Below are positions 34,137-41,613 of a stretch of DNA of 64,000 nt, piece by piece. The translations under genes were made by a program, and so were the position numbers. Location: assembly GCA_964438705.1 (NCBI GenBank), contig CAYTKQ010000001.1, positions 62,001 through 126,000 on the forward strand. The letters are read 5' to 3'. How positions within the stretch are numbered: position 1 is the first letter of the stretch; each line of letters opens with the position of its first letter. The notes beneath the pieces are model-generated. The model saw nothing but the letters and a program-made list of their open reading frames with translations, had not been told where the DNA came from and made no database searches. The stretch is from Christensenella sp964438705 (GTDB lineage Bacteria; Bacillota; Clostridia; Christensenellales; Christensenellaceae).

Positions 34137-34331
34137 ACAACACAACACATTAAAAATATTCAAATTTTAAGTTTTAAGAGATATATTTATATATATCTCC
34201 ATAATACTATGGATATCTTTAGTTTTTGATGTGATTTAATTCCGACATATACGAAGAAACATTGTAAAATAGTAGACAAATCATTTCAATTTATACGTTG
34301 ACACCATCAAGACAGGTAAAAGGGGAATCAT

Positions 34332-34781
34332 ATGGATAAATGGGACAAAAGGTTCATGGACCTTGCGGAGGAAATTTCGCACTGGACGAGCTGCTATAAA
34401 CCCAACCGGAGCATTGGCGCGATCATTGTGAAAAATAAACGGATCGTGACGACCGGTTATAACGGCGCGCCCGCAGGCATCGACAGCTGTAAGGACAGGG
34501 GAGAATGCATGCGCAACAATTTGGGGATTCCATCCGGCGAACGTCATGAGCTTTGCTATGCCATCCACGCGGAGCAAAACGCGATCATCCAGGCGGCGAA
34601 GCTAGGGATCGCCATCGATGGGGCGACGATGTATTGTACACATCAGCCGTGCTCTATCTGCGCGAAGATGATTGTAAACGCAGGAATCGTTCGGCTGGTT
34701 TACAAGCATCCGTATCCTGATGATTTCGCGAACAAGATTTTTAATATGGTAGACATCCAAATAGAACAATATATGGAATAG
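34332..34781 (+). CDS. dCMP/cytidine deaminase family protein (ComEB-like)
   Basis: A 149-residue zinc deaminase. The metal and catalytic site is seen in CYAIHAEQNAIIQAA (His-Ala-Glu) and HQPCSICAKMIVNAG (Cys-x-x-Cys). The N-terminal SIGAIIVKNKRIVTTGYNGAPAG and an extra Cys (GECMRNNL) match dCMP deaminases of the ComEB type, which supply dUMP for thymidylate synthesis. AGGGG is well placed before the ATG. It is 17 bases from the first hydrogenase-region gene and may be co-transcribed, though it has no obvious functional link. A weak promoter (CCGACA-17-TAAAAT, ending near 34295) may precede it. Confidence 0.88.
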   Translation: MDKWDKRFMDLAEEISHWTSCYKPNRSIGAIIVKNKRIVTTGYNGAPAGIDSCKDRGECMRNNLGIPSGERHELCYAIHAEQNAIIQAAKLGIAIDGATMYCTHQPCSICAKMIVNAGIVRLVYKHPYPDDFANKIFNMVDIQIEQYME

Positions 34782-34797
34782 GAAGCGGGGATGATAT

Positions 34798-35151
34798 ATG
34801 AAAATTGCTGAAATCGTAAAGACACTGAATGCGGAATACCTGTGCGGGGAAGACAGGAGCGATACGGAGATATTGTGTGCGTGCGGAGCGGACATGATGA
34901 GCGACGTTTTGGCCTTTACCAAGCACGACGCGATCTTAATGACCGGCCTAGTGAACAATCATGTGATCCGTACTGCGGAGATGATGGACATTCCGTGCGT
35001 GCTTTTTGTACGCGGTAAGCGTCCGGGGCAGGATATCATCGACATGGCAAAGGAGCGCGAGATGGTTCTGATCGCTACGGACAAGCCGATGTTTACGACC
35101 TGCGGCATCCTTTATCAGCAAGGGATCAAGGGCGGCATGCGGGGAGAATGA
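34798..35151 (+). CDS. DRTGG-domain protein, hydrogenase-operon type
   Basis: A 117-residue protein matching the DRTGG fold: IVKTLNAEYLCGEDRSDTEILCACGADMMSDVLAF followed by the ligand-pocket-like HVIRTAEMMDIPCVLFVRG. Such domains are small regulatory modules known from PTA and other proteins, and short forms are regularly found in clostridial hydrogenase operons; their ligand is not established. A paralogue-like gene lies at 36909. It has no catalytic motif and is cytosolic. It precedes the anti-sigma-like kinase by four bases. Confidence 0.75.
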   Translation: MKIAEIVKTLNAEYLCGEDRSDTEILCACGADMMSDVLAFTKHDAILMTGLVNNHVIRTAEMMDIPCVLFVRGKRPGQDIIDMAKEREMVLIATDKPMFTTCGILYQQGIKGGMRGE

Positions 35152-35155
35152 CATC

Positions 35156-35569
35156 ATGATATATACCCGTGAATATGAGATCATAAAGGACGACTTTGCC
35201 GCTGCGGGCGAGGTGTCTTCACGCATCAAAAACAAACTGAAGCAGTTGGGCATAGACCATACGCTGATTCGCAAAATAGCGATCGCGTCTTACGAAGCGG
35301 AGATCAATATGATCATCCACAGCTGGGGCGGACAGATGCGGCTGGATATTGACGAGGATTCCATCAAAATCACATGTGCTGACGTTGGGCCGGGTATCCC
35401 GGACATCGATCTTGCGATGAAGGAAGGATATTCCACCGCTTCAGATACAGTGCGTGAAATGGGCTTCGGTGCAGGCATGGGTCTGCCAAATATGAATAAA
35501 AACAGCGATAATATGCATATCGAATCGAGCCCTGCGGGGACGACGGTGACCTTGAACTTCACAATGTGA
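35156..35569 (+). CDS. RsbW-like ATP-binding (anti-sigma/kinase) protein
   Basis: A 137-residue GHKL ATPase. The N box is in KIAIASYEAEINMIIHSWGG, the G1 box in CADVGPGIPDIDLAM and the G2 region in GFGAGMGLPNMNKNSDNM, all typical of RsbW/SpoIIAB serine kinases. Members encoded in hydrogenase operons of Clostridia lack a known partner. It overlaps no neighbour and lies between the DRTGG gene and the hydrogenase-like gene. A role in redox or hydrogenase regulation is inferred from context only. Confidence 0.8.
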   Translation: MIYTREYEIIKDDFAAAGEVSSRIKNKLKQLGIDHTLIRKIAIASYEAEINMIIHSWGGQMRLDIDEDSIKITCADVGPGIPDIDLAMKEGYSTASDTVREMGFGAGMGLPNMNKNSDNMHIESSPAGTTVTLNFTM

Positions 35570-35586
35570 CCGGCAATAGGTGAATT

Positions 35587-36912
35587 ATGGAGAAATATTT
35601 TCACTCGGTCCGTCTGGAAAAGGAAAAATGTTCGGGTTGCACCAATTGTATCAAACGGTGTCCGACCGAGGCGATCCGGGTTCAAAAGGGAAAAGCAAAA
35701 ATACTGAAGGAGCGCTGTATTGATTGCGGAGAGTGTATTCGCGTCTGTCCTTATCATGCCAAAAACGCGGTGACGGACCCGCTTTCGAGCATCAGCCAAT
35801 TCAAATATAAAATTGCGCTGCCCGCACCTGCGCTTTACGCGCAGTTTAAAATACTGAGCCAGGCGGACAAGGTGGATCGTGTGCTTTCCGGCCTTAAAGC
35901 TATGGGCTTTGACGACGTATACGAGGTGGCAAAGGGGGCGGAAATTTGCGCGAAGGCAATTGCCGCGGAGCTGAAAAAGTCGACCGCGCGGCCTTTGATT
36001 TCATCGGCGTGTCCGGCGGTGGTGCGGCTGATTCAAGTGCGCTTCCCGGAGCTTTTGGACAGCGTTGTGAAGGTGGACGCGCCCGTTGAGGTTGCGGCAA
36101 AGGTCGCGAAGCAAGAATTTGCAGAGAAGAACGATGTCGATATTTCCGAAGTCGGCGCGTATTTCATCACACCGTGTCCGGCGAAGATGACAAGCATCAA
36201 ATCACCGCTCGCAAAGGACAAAAGCGATGTAGACGGGGCGATCTCGATCCTCGAGGTTTACGGGCTTTTGACGGGCCAGCTAAAGGCTGCGGAAGCGAAG
36301 CATTTTGATGCGATCAAGGCTTCGGCTAAGGGGATCGGCTGGGCAAACAGCGGCGGTGAAGCTTTTTCAGTTGGTGAGAAAAATGCGCTGGCGGTATCTG
36401 GAATCGCAAATGTGGCGCGTGCGCTCGAGGATATTGAAAATGATAAGCTCAAAGATTTGGATTTCTTTGAAGGGCTTGCATGTGTGGGTGGCTGCGTAGG
36501 AGGCCCGCTTGTATTTGAAAGCGCGTTCGTGGCGCAGTCCCGTGTGCAAAAGATTTGTGATGAGGTTGGATTCAGCGAGGATATGGAAGCAGAAGCGGGC
36601 GCATATGCAAAAAAGGGAGTTGCGACCACCAAAAAACAGATGGAAGCAGTGGACGTGATGAAATTGGACGACGACCGCATGGAAGCACTGAAGAAGATAC
36701 AGATGATAGAGGAATTGATCCAGAAGCTGCCCGGAATGGATTGCGGAAGCTGCGGTGCGCCGTCGTGTCGGGCGCTTGCGGAGGATATCGTGCGCGGACA
36801 TGCGACTGAAATGGATTGTGTATTTATGCTGAAGGAAAAAGTGCGCTATCTCGCCGAAGAGATGGTGGACCTGGCAAGTAAGGATAAAAAACTGGAGGAT
36901 GAAACGGAATGA
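35587..36912 (+). CDS. [FeFe]-hydrogenase-like iron-sulfur protein, probably sensory
   Basis: A 441-residue protein. Residues 12-60 hold two [4Fe-4S] motifs (CSGCTNCIKRCPTEA, CIDCGECIRVCPYHA). The H-cluster domain follows but with altered signatures: SSACPAV instead of TSCCPGW, TPCPAK instead of MPCxxK, and GLACVGGCVGGP instead of the MACxGGCxxGGGQP of catalytic enzymes. The end has an extra cluster motif (MDCGSCGAPSCRALAED). These changes match the putative sensory group of [FeFe] hydrogenases, thought to report H2 or redox state. It sits upstream of the catalytic hydABC genes, among DRTGG and RsbW-like genes, and overlaps the next gene by ATGA. Confidence 0.8.
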   Translation: MEKYFHSVRLEKEKCSGCTNCIKRCPTEAIRVQKGKAKILKERCIDCGECIRVCPYHAKNAVTDPLSSISQFKYKIALPAPALYAQFKILSQADKVDRVLSGLKAMGFDDVYEVAKGAEICAKAIAAELKKSTARPLISSACPAVVRLIQVRFPELLDSVVKVDAPVEVAAKVAKQEFAEKNDVDISEVGAYFITPCPAKMTSIKSPLAKDKSDVDGAISILEVYGLLTGQLKAAEAKHFDAIKASAKGIGWANSGGEAFSVGEKNALAVSGIANVARALEDIENDKLKDLDFFEGLACVGGCVGGPLVFESAFVAQSRVQKICDEVGFSEDMEAEAGAYAKKGVATTKKQMEAVDVMKLDDDRMEALKKIQMIEELIQKLPGMDCGSCGAPSCRALAEDIVRGHATEMDCVFMLKEKVRYLAEEMVDLASKDKKLEDETE

Positions 36913-37247
36913 AGACAGCAGAAATTGCCAAAGAACTTGAGTTGAAGCTCTTGACAGATGGTCTTGAGGAATGTGCGGAAGTGACGGACGCCTGCGTATG
37001 CGATCTTTTAAGCTGGGTTATGGCGCGCGGAGAGGCGGGCATGGCTTGGATTACAGTGCAAACCCACTTGAATGTGATTGCGGTCGCATGTCTGCATGAT
37101 TTTTCGTGCGTGATCGTACCCGAAAATATTGAAGTGCCGCAGGCGACGATCGAAAAAGCGAAGGAAGAGGGCGTTGTGATGTATTCTTCATCCAAAACGT
37201 CTTACCAGATATGCTGTGCGCTTTGCGGGCTGGGGATCGGCAAATAG
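36909..37247 (+). CDS. Second DRTGG-domain-like protein of the hydrogenase region
   Basis: A 112-residue protein with a related pattern: IAKELELKLLTDGLEECAEVTDACVCDLLSWVMARGEAGMAWITVQTHLNVIAVA, and a Cys-rich C-terminus (SYQICCALCGLG). It shares general layout with the protein at 34798 but is divergent. Coupled to the hydrogenase-like gene by ATGA and three bases from the PHP gene. Function unknown; recurring in such operons, it is probably regulatory. Confidence 0.7.
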   Translation: MKTAEIAKELELKLLTDGLEECAEVTDACVCDLLSWVMARGEAGMAWITVQTHLNVIAVACLHDFSCVIVPENIEVPQATIEKAKEEGVVMYSSSKTSYQICCALCGLGIGK

Positions 37248-37250
37248 CGG

Positions 37251-37943
37251 ATGCGCCTTTACTATGATTTGCATATTCATTCCGCGCTTTCACCCTGCGC
37301 GGATGATGATATGACGCCAAACAACATCGTCAACATGGCGAAATTAAAAGGCCTCGACGTAATCACAGTAAGCGATCACAACTGTGCGAGAAACGTGGAG
37401 GCGACGGCGAAAATTGCACAGGACGCAGGGATTGTACTGATTCCCGGGGTCGAGCTGACGACTGCCGAAGAAGTGCATATGCTTGTTTTTTTTGAAGAGC
37501 CCGGCGCAGCGCGTGCGTTTGGTGACAGGCTGTATGGTGATTTGCCGGAGATCATGAACAAACCGGATTTTTTTGGCAATCAGCTTATCATCGATGAAAA
37601 CGACGAGGTGACGGGCACGCTCGATAAGCTTCTAATTTCGGCATTGCCGTATGACATCGACGAAAGCTGTTCGCTTGCCGCGGAATATGGCGGTCATGTG
37701 ATTCCTGCGCATATCAACAAAGGGGCCAATTCAGTGCTCGCAAATCTTGGTTTTTTTCCGCCGCAGCTTGCATTTAAGACGATCGAGACCGTATCGGGGC
37801 TTGCGATTGAAAACGATGTATCGCGCTTTGAGCAGATACATTCTTCGGATGCGCACAATTTATGGCAGATCGCGGAGCGGGAACGATATTTGGAAGTGGA
37901 AAATAGGAATGTCCGAACAATTCTACAAAAATTATGTGATTAA
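37251..37943 (+). CDS. PHP-domain phosphoesterase
   Basis: A 230-residue metal-dependent phosphoesterase-like protein: YDLHIHSALSPCADDDMTP (HxH motif with Asp), VSDHN (third metal ligand), PGVELTTAEEVHMLVFF (Glu and His), PAHINKGANS and the terminal HSSDAHNLWQI. The order matches the PHP domain of YciV and the DNA-polymerase-associated group. The substrate in hydrogenase operons is unknown. It is the last gene before a 100-base gap that precedes hydC. Confidence 0.85.
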   Translation: MRLYYDLHIHSALSPCADDDMTPNNIVNMAKLKGLDVITVSDHNCARNVEATAKIAQDAGIVLIPGVELTTAEEVHMLVFFEEPGAARAFGDRLYGDLPEIMNKPDFFGNQLIIDENDEVTGTLDKLLISALPYDIDESCSLAAEYGGHVIPAHINKGANSVLANLGFFPPQLAFKTIETVSGLAIENDVSRFEQIHSSDAHNLWQIAERERYLEVENRNVRTILQKLCD

Positions 37944-38042
37944 GTTCACAAAAGTCGTGCAAATTTAAATGTTTTATGATAGACTGTTTTTGGAAGTATT
38001 GCATATCATATCATTGTATTTAATTTCGAGGAGGCATTTTTC

Positions 38043-38528
38043 ATGGGGAACACAGCAGAAGTACAAGCAAAATTTGATGAGTTGAAGAGCTATATCGGCG
38101 AAATGATGCAAAAGCCCGGGCCGCTGATGCCGATCATGCAAAAAGCGCAGGATATTTTTGGATCGCTTCCGTTCGATGTGCAGAAGTTCATTGCGGAGGA
38201 GATGCGGATTCCGATGACGGATATTTATGGCGTGGCGACCTTTTATTCCCAGTTTGCGCTTGAGCCAAAGGGAAAACACGTGATCGGCGTGTGCATGGGG
38301 ACGGCGTGCTATGTGAAAAAGGCCGAGGGAATCCTGAATGCGCTTGGTGATGAGCTACAGGTGCCGCCGGGCACAACGACGCCGGACGCGCTCTTTACAC
38401 TCGAAGCGACGCGCTGCCTCGGATGCTGCGGTCTTGCACCTGTGATCATGATCGACGATCAGGTGTATGGAAGACTGAAACCGGAGGACATCCCGGGGAT
38501 CATCGGCCTTTATAAAAATAAACAATAA
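38043..38528 (+). CDS. hydC: NADH-dependent hydrogenase subunit HydC (NuoE-like)
   Basis: A 161-residue thioredoxin-like [2Fe-2S] subunit of the trimeric HydABC hydrogenase. The four Cys ligands are in GVCMGTACYVKKAEG and ATRCLGCCGLAPVIM. N-terminal helices PLMPIMQKAQDIFG and VATFYSQFALEPKGKH match NuoE. It would pass electrons between NADH/FMN in HydB and the catalytic HydA. AGGAGG precedes the ATG. It is separated from hydB and hydA by a kinase-like gene, a terminator and a new promoter. Confidence 0.93.
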   Translation: MGNTAEVQAKFDELKSYIGEMMQKPGPLMPIMQKAQDIFGSLPFDVQKFIAEEMRIPMTDIYGVATFYSQFALEPKGKHVIGVCMGTACYVKKAEGILNALGDELQVPPGTTTPDALFTLEATRCLGCCGLAPVIMIDDQVYGRLKPEDIPGIIGLYKNKQ

Positions 38529-38539
38529 GTAAACCTGCC

Positions 38540-39091
38540 ATGAAGGAAATATCTCTGCATATCATGGATATCGTGCAGAACTCGATCACCGCGCATGCCA
38601 CGGTGATCGAGGTTTTGCTTCGTATCCTAAGAAAAGAAGATGTTGTATCCGTCACAATCAAGGACAATGGGAAGGGAATGAGCGCAGAAATGCTCGCCCA
38701 TGTGACCAGTCCGTTTGTGACGACGAGGACAACCCGGCGGGTAGGCCTTGGAATATCGCTTTTCAAAGCGGGCGCAGAGAATACGGGAGGGCATTTTGCC
38801 ATCGATTCTCGGGAGGGCGTTGGTACGGAGCTTACGGCGACATATGTGCTCAGCAACATTGACCGCCCGCCGATCGGGGATTTTGCGGGTACGATGCAAA
38901 CGCTCATCGTAGCGAATCCGGGAATTGATTTTGTTGTGACAGTCGTTCTTGACGAAGGACAGGAGTCTCTCGATACCCGCGAGGTGAAGCAGGTGCTCGG
39001 GGAGGGCATTCCGCTTGATCTTCCTGAAATTTCTATGTGGCTCAGAGAAAACCTTGATGAGATTTTTTCACCGGAACTGGAACGTTTCTAA
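38540..39091 (+). CDS. HATPase (histidine-kinase-like ATP-binding) protein
   Basis: A 183-residue GHKL ATP-binding protein without a phospho-acceptor domain: N box HIMDIVQNSITAHATVIEV, G1 box IKDNGKGMS, and GLGISLFKAGAENTGG as G2. It resembles a stand-alone kinase domain found beside hydC in many clostridial hydrogenase operons. The C-terminal 60 residues have no recognised domain. It follows hydC by 11 bases and is closed by a strong terminator that overlaps its stop codon. Regulation of hydrogenase expression is a guess from location. Confidence 0.8.
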   Translation: MKEISLHIMDIVQNSITAHATVIEVLLRILRKEDVVSVTIKDNGKGMSAEMLAHVTSPFVTTRTTRRVGLGISLFKAGAENTGGHFAIDSREGVGTELTATYVLSNIDRPPIGDFAGTMQTLIVANPGIDFVVTVVLDEGQESLDTREVKQVLGEGIPLDLPEISMWLRENLDEIFSPELERF

Positions 39092-39118
39092 AAAGCCCGG
39101 CATGATGCCGGGCTTTTT
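39090..39118 (+). terminator. Terminator after the HATPase gene
   Basis: Stem AAAAAGCCCGGC / GCCGGGCTTTTT with loop ATGAT, directly at the stop codon. It divides the hydrogenase region into two transcripts. Confidence 0.9.
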
Positions 39119-39188
39119 GCAGAATGAAAACACAAAGCTAATGGTACGAATATAAGGACAAATGAAAAACCATAAAATGTGTAAACAA

Positions 39189-39206
39189 TGTGGTTAATTT
39201 TTCACA
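39189..39206. promoter_or_regulatory. Imperfect palindrome upstream of the hydBA promoter
   Basis: TGTGG-N8-TCACA ends seven bases before the -35 box. Its spacing fits neither CRP/FNR (N6) nor the clostridial Rex consensus exactly, though a Rex-like TTGTGAA-N3-TTAACCA reading exists on the minus strand. Possible regulator site. Confidence 0.35.
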
Positions 39207-39213
39207 AAAGAAG

Positions 39214-39242
39214 TTGATTTTGTTTGATATAGCTGATATAAT
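39214..39242 (+). promoter_or_regulatory. Promoter of the hydD-hydB-hydA transcript
   Basis: TTGATT and TATAAT with a 17-base spacer; predicted start near 39249, giving a leader of about 147 bases. Confidence 0.85.
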
Positions 39243-39249
39243 ATTCATT

Positions 39250-39395
39250 GGTAAATTGTCAATTTTTTCACTAATTACATCCAGAACCGGTGCAGACCGG
39301 AAAAACTACATTTAAATTTCGGCTGACCGTTTGCCGCAAAAACGGTTGTGAATATATTTGGAGACGGATATATTTTGCAGGCAGGGGAGTAGAAA
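39250..39395 (+). other. Structured 5' leader of the hydBA transcript
   Basis: The gene-free leader holds two hairpins: CCGGT-GCAG-ACCGG (39287-39300) and ACCGTTT / AAACGGT with a 7-base loop (about 39326-39346). Neither is followed by a U-run, so they are not terminators. No known riboswitch class was recognised. Confidence 0.45.
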
Positions 39396-39773
39396 ATGAA
39401 GTCACTTCAGGAATTGGAAGCAATCAGAAACAGAATGCAGGGTAAAGTGGATATCCGGAAAAACGATGCGGAAAAGCGCGTGGTGGTGGGTATGGCTACA
39501 TGCGGAATCGCGGCGGGCGCGCGTCCTGTGCTGCAGGCATTTGTGGATGAGGTCGCCACCCGCGGCTTAGACGACGTCGTTGTCTCGCAGACAGGGTGCA
39601 TCGGTGTTTGCCGTCTCGAACCCATTGCGGAGGTCTTTATGCCGGGTGAGGAGAAAGTCACTTATGTGAAAATGGACGCGGAGAAATCGAAGCGGGTCGT
39701 GACGGAGCATCTGGTGAATGGCAATATCGTGACGGAATATACGATTGGCTACTATGAGAAGAACAACGCTTGA
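39396..39773 (+). CDS. Thioredoxin-like [2Fe-2S] ferredoxin of the hydrogenase operon
   Basis: A 125-residue protein with the thioredoxin-like ferredoxin Cys pattern (GMATCGIAAGARPV and SQTGCIGVCRLEPIAEV), ending in a region similar to the N-terminal domain of HydB. It corresponds to the small subunit (sometimes called HydD) found between hydC and hydB in Thermotoga and Clostridia. It probably serves as an extra electron carrier for the hydrogenase complex. First gene of its transcript, 31 bases before hydB. Confidence 0.85.
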   Translation: MKSLQELEAIRNRMQGKVDIRKNDAEKRVVVGMATCGIAAGARPVLQAFVDEVATRGLDDVVVSQTGCIGVCRLEPIAEVFMPGEEKVTYVKMDAEKSKRVVTEHLVNGNIVTEYTIGYYEKNNA

Positions 39774-39804
39774 GTTTCGTAAATATATTGGAGGTTTAGG
39801 GTAA

Positions 39805-41595
39805 ATGGATTTTTATCGTGCGCACGTATTGGTATGCGGAGGAACAGGCTGTACATCCTCCGGGTCCGGCGAGATCATCGAGAGATTTGAAAAGGGTCTT
39901 GCGGAAAAAGGACTGGAAAAGGAAGTCAAGGTGGTCAGGACGGGATGCTTTGGTTTGTGCGAAGCCGGCCCCATCGTGATCGTTTACCCGGAGGGCGCTT
40001 TTTACAGCCGGGTGAAGACGGAGGACGTGGATGATATTGTGGAGGAGCACCTCCTCAAGGGACGCATTGTGGAGCGTTTGCTTCATAAGGAAGAAAACGT
40101 CGAGGATGTCGCGACTACGCTGGATGATATAGAATTTTATAAAAAACAAAACCGTGTGGCACTGCGCAACTGCGGCGTGATCGATCCCGAGGTGATCGAC
40201 GAATACATTGCCTTTGACGGTTATAAGGCGCTGGGCGAATGTTTGACGGAAAAAACGCCGGAGGATGTGCTGGATATCATCAAGCAGTCCGGACTGCGCG
40301 GCCGTGGCGGCGGCGGATTCCCGACGGGGCTGAAATGGCAGTTTGGGCATGACGCACAGGGCGACCAAAAATATGTGATCTGCAACGCGGACGAGGGTGA
40401 TCCGGGTGCGTTTATGGATCGTTCCGTGCTGGAAGGCGACCCGCATAGCGTGATCGAGGCAATGTCGATCGCGGGGTATGCGATCGGCGCGAGCATGGGT
40501 TATGTGTATGTACGCGCGGAATATCCGATTGCGGTTAAGCGCCTGCAGATCGCGATCGATCAGGCGAAGGAATATGGATTGCTCGGTAAGGGGATTTTTG
40601 GAACGGATTTTGAGTTCGATATTGAGATACGCCTAGGCGCCGGCGCGTTCGTGTGCGGCGAGGAGACGGCGCTGATGGAATCCATCGAAGGCCGCCGCGG
40701 TGAACCGCGTCCGAAGCCGCCGTTTCCGGCAAACAAAGGGCTTTTTGGCAAACCAACGATCATCAACAACGTGGAAACGCTTGCAAACATTCCGCAGATC
40801 ATTTTAAAGGGCGCGGAGTGGTTTGCCTCCATGGGTACCGAAAAATCCAAGGGTACGAAGGTTTTTGCACTGGGTGGTAAGATCAACAACACGGGGCTTG
40901 TGGAGATACCGATGGGAACGACGCTGCGCGAGGTTATCTATGAGATCGGCGGCGGCATTCCGGATGGGAAGAAATTCAAGGCAGCCCAGACGGGCGGCCC
41001 TTCGGGAGGCTGCATCCCTGCGGAGCACCTCGATCTGAAGATCGATTATGATACGCTGACTTCCATCGGCTCCATGATGGGATCGGGCGGCCTCATCGTC
41101 ATGGATGAGGAAAACTGCATGGTGGACGTTGCGAAATTCTTCCTCGATTTTACGGTGGATGAATCGTGCGGCAAATGTCCGCCCTGCCGGATCGGCACAA
41201 AGCGCATGCTGGAAATGCTCGAGCGCATCACAGACGGAAAAGGCCAGCCCGGCGACATCGAAAAGCTGATCGAGCTTGGCGAAAGCATTAAGGCGGGCGC
41301 GTTGTGCGGGCTTGGAAAGACCGCGCCGAACCCGGTGCTGTCCACGATCAAATATTTCAGAGATGAATATGAGGCGCATATCTACGAAAAACGCTGCCCG
41401 GCAGGGCATTGCCAGCAGCTGCTTTCCTACGAGATCATTCCGGCAAAGTGCATCGGCTGCGGAATGTGCCTGCGCGTATGCCCTGCAGACGCAATTACCG
41501 GAGAAAAGAAGCAACCGCATCACATCAATCCGGATAAGTGCATCAAGTGCGGCGCTTGCGTTGAAAAATGTAAATTCGGCGCAATCAAGAGATAA
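39805..41595 (+). CDS. hydB: NADH-dependent hydrogenase subunit HydB (NuoF-like)
   Basis: A 596-residue flavoprotein. N-terminal thioredoxin-like [2Fe-2S] domain (CGGTGCTSSGS, TGCFGLCEAGP); FMN/NADH region GLRGRGGGGFPTGLKW and CNADEGDPGAFMDR; GAGAFVCGEETALMESIEG; the [4Fe-4S] site SCGKCPPCRIGT with its fourth Cys at ALCGLGK; and two C-terminal [4Fe-4S] motifs (CIGCGMCLRVCPA, CIKCGACVEKCKFG). It contains the NADH site of the bifurcating HydABC complex, which couples NADH and reduced ferredoxin oxidation to H2 formation. Eighteen bases before hydA. Confidence 0.96.
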   Translation: MDFYRAHVLVCGGTGCTSSGSGEIIERFEKGLAEKGLEKEVKVVRTGCFGLCEAGPIVIVYPEGAFYSRVKTEDVDDIVEEHLLKGRIVERLLHKEENVEDVATTLDDIEFYKKQNRVALRNCGVIDPEVIDEYIAFDGYKALGECLTEKTPEDVLDIIKQSGLRGRGGGGFPTGLKWQFGHDAQGDQKYVICNADEGDPGAFMDRSVLEGDPHSVIEAMSIAGYAIGASMGYVYVRAEYPIAVKRLQIAIDQAKEYGLLGKGIFGTDFEFDIEIRLGAGAFVCGEETALMESIEGRRGEPRPKPPFPANKGLFGKPTIINNVETLANIPQIILKGAEWFASMGTEKSKGTKVFALGGKINNTGLVEIPMGTTLREVIYEIGGGIPDGKKFKAAQTGGPSGGCIPAEHLDLKIDYDTLTSIGSMMGSGGLIVMDEENCMVDVAKFFLDFTVDESCGKCPPCRIGTKRMLEMLERITDGKGQPGDIEKLIELGESIKAGALCGLGKTAPNPVLSTIKYFRDEYEAHIYEKRCPAGHCQQLLSYEIIPAKCIGCGMCLRVCPADAITGEKKQPHHINPDKCIKCGACVEKCKFGAIKR

Positions 41596-41613
41596 GAAGG
41601 AGGACTATGTGAT

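Noticed and set aside
39189..39206. CRP/FNR or Rex site at the hydBA promoter
   Set aside because: Half-site spacing is N8 rather than N6 for CRP/FNR, and the Rex-like reading has N3 rather than N4; kept only as an unassigned palindrome.
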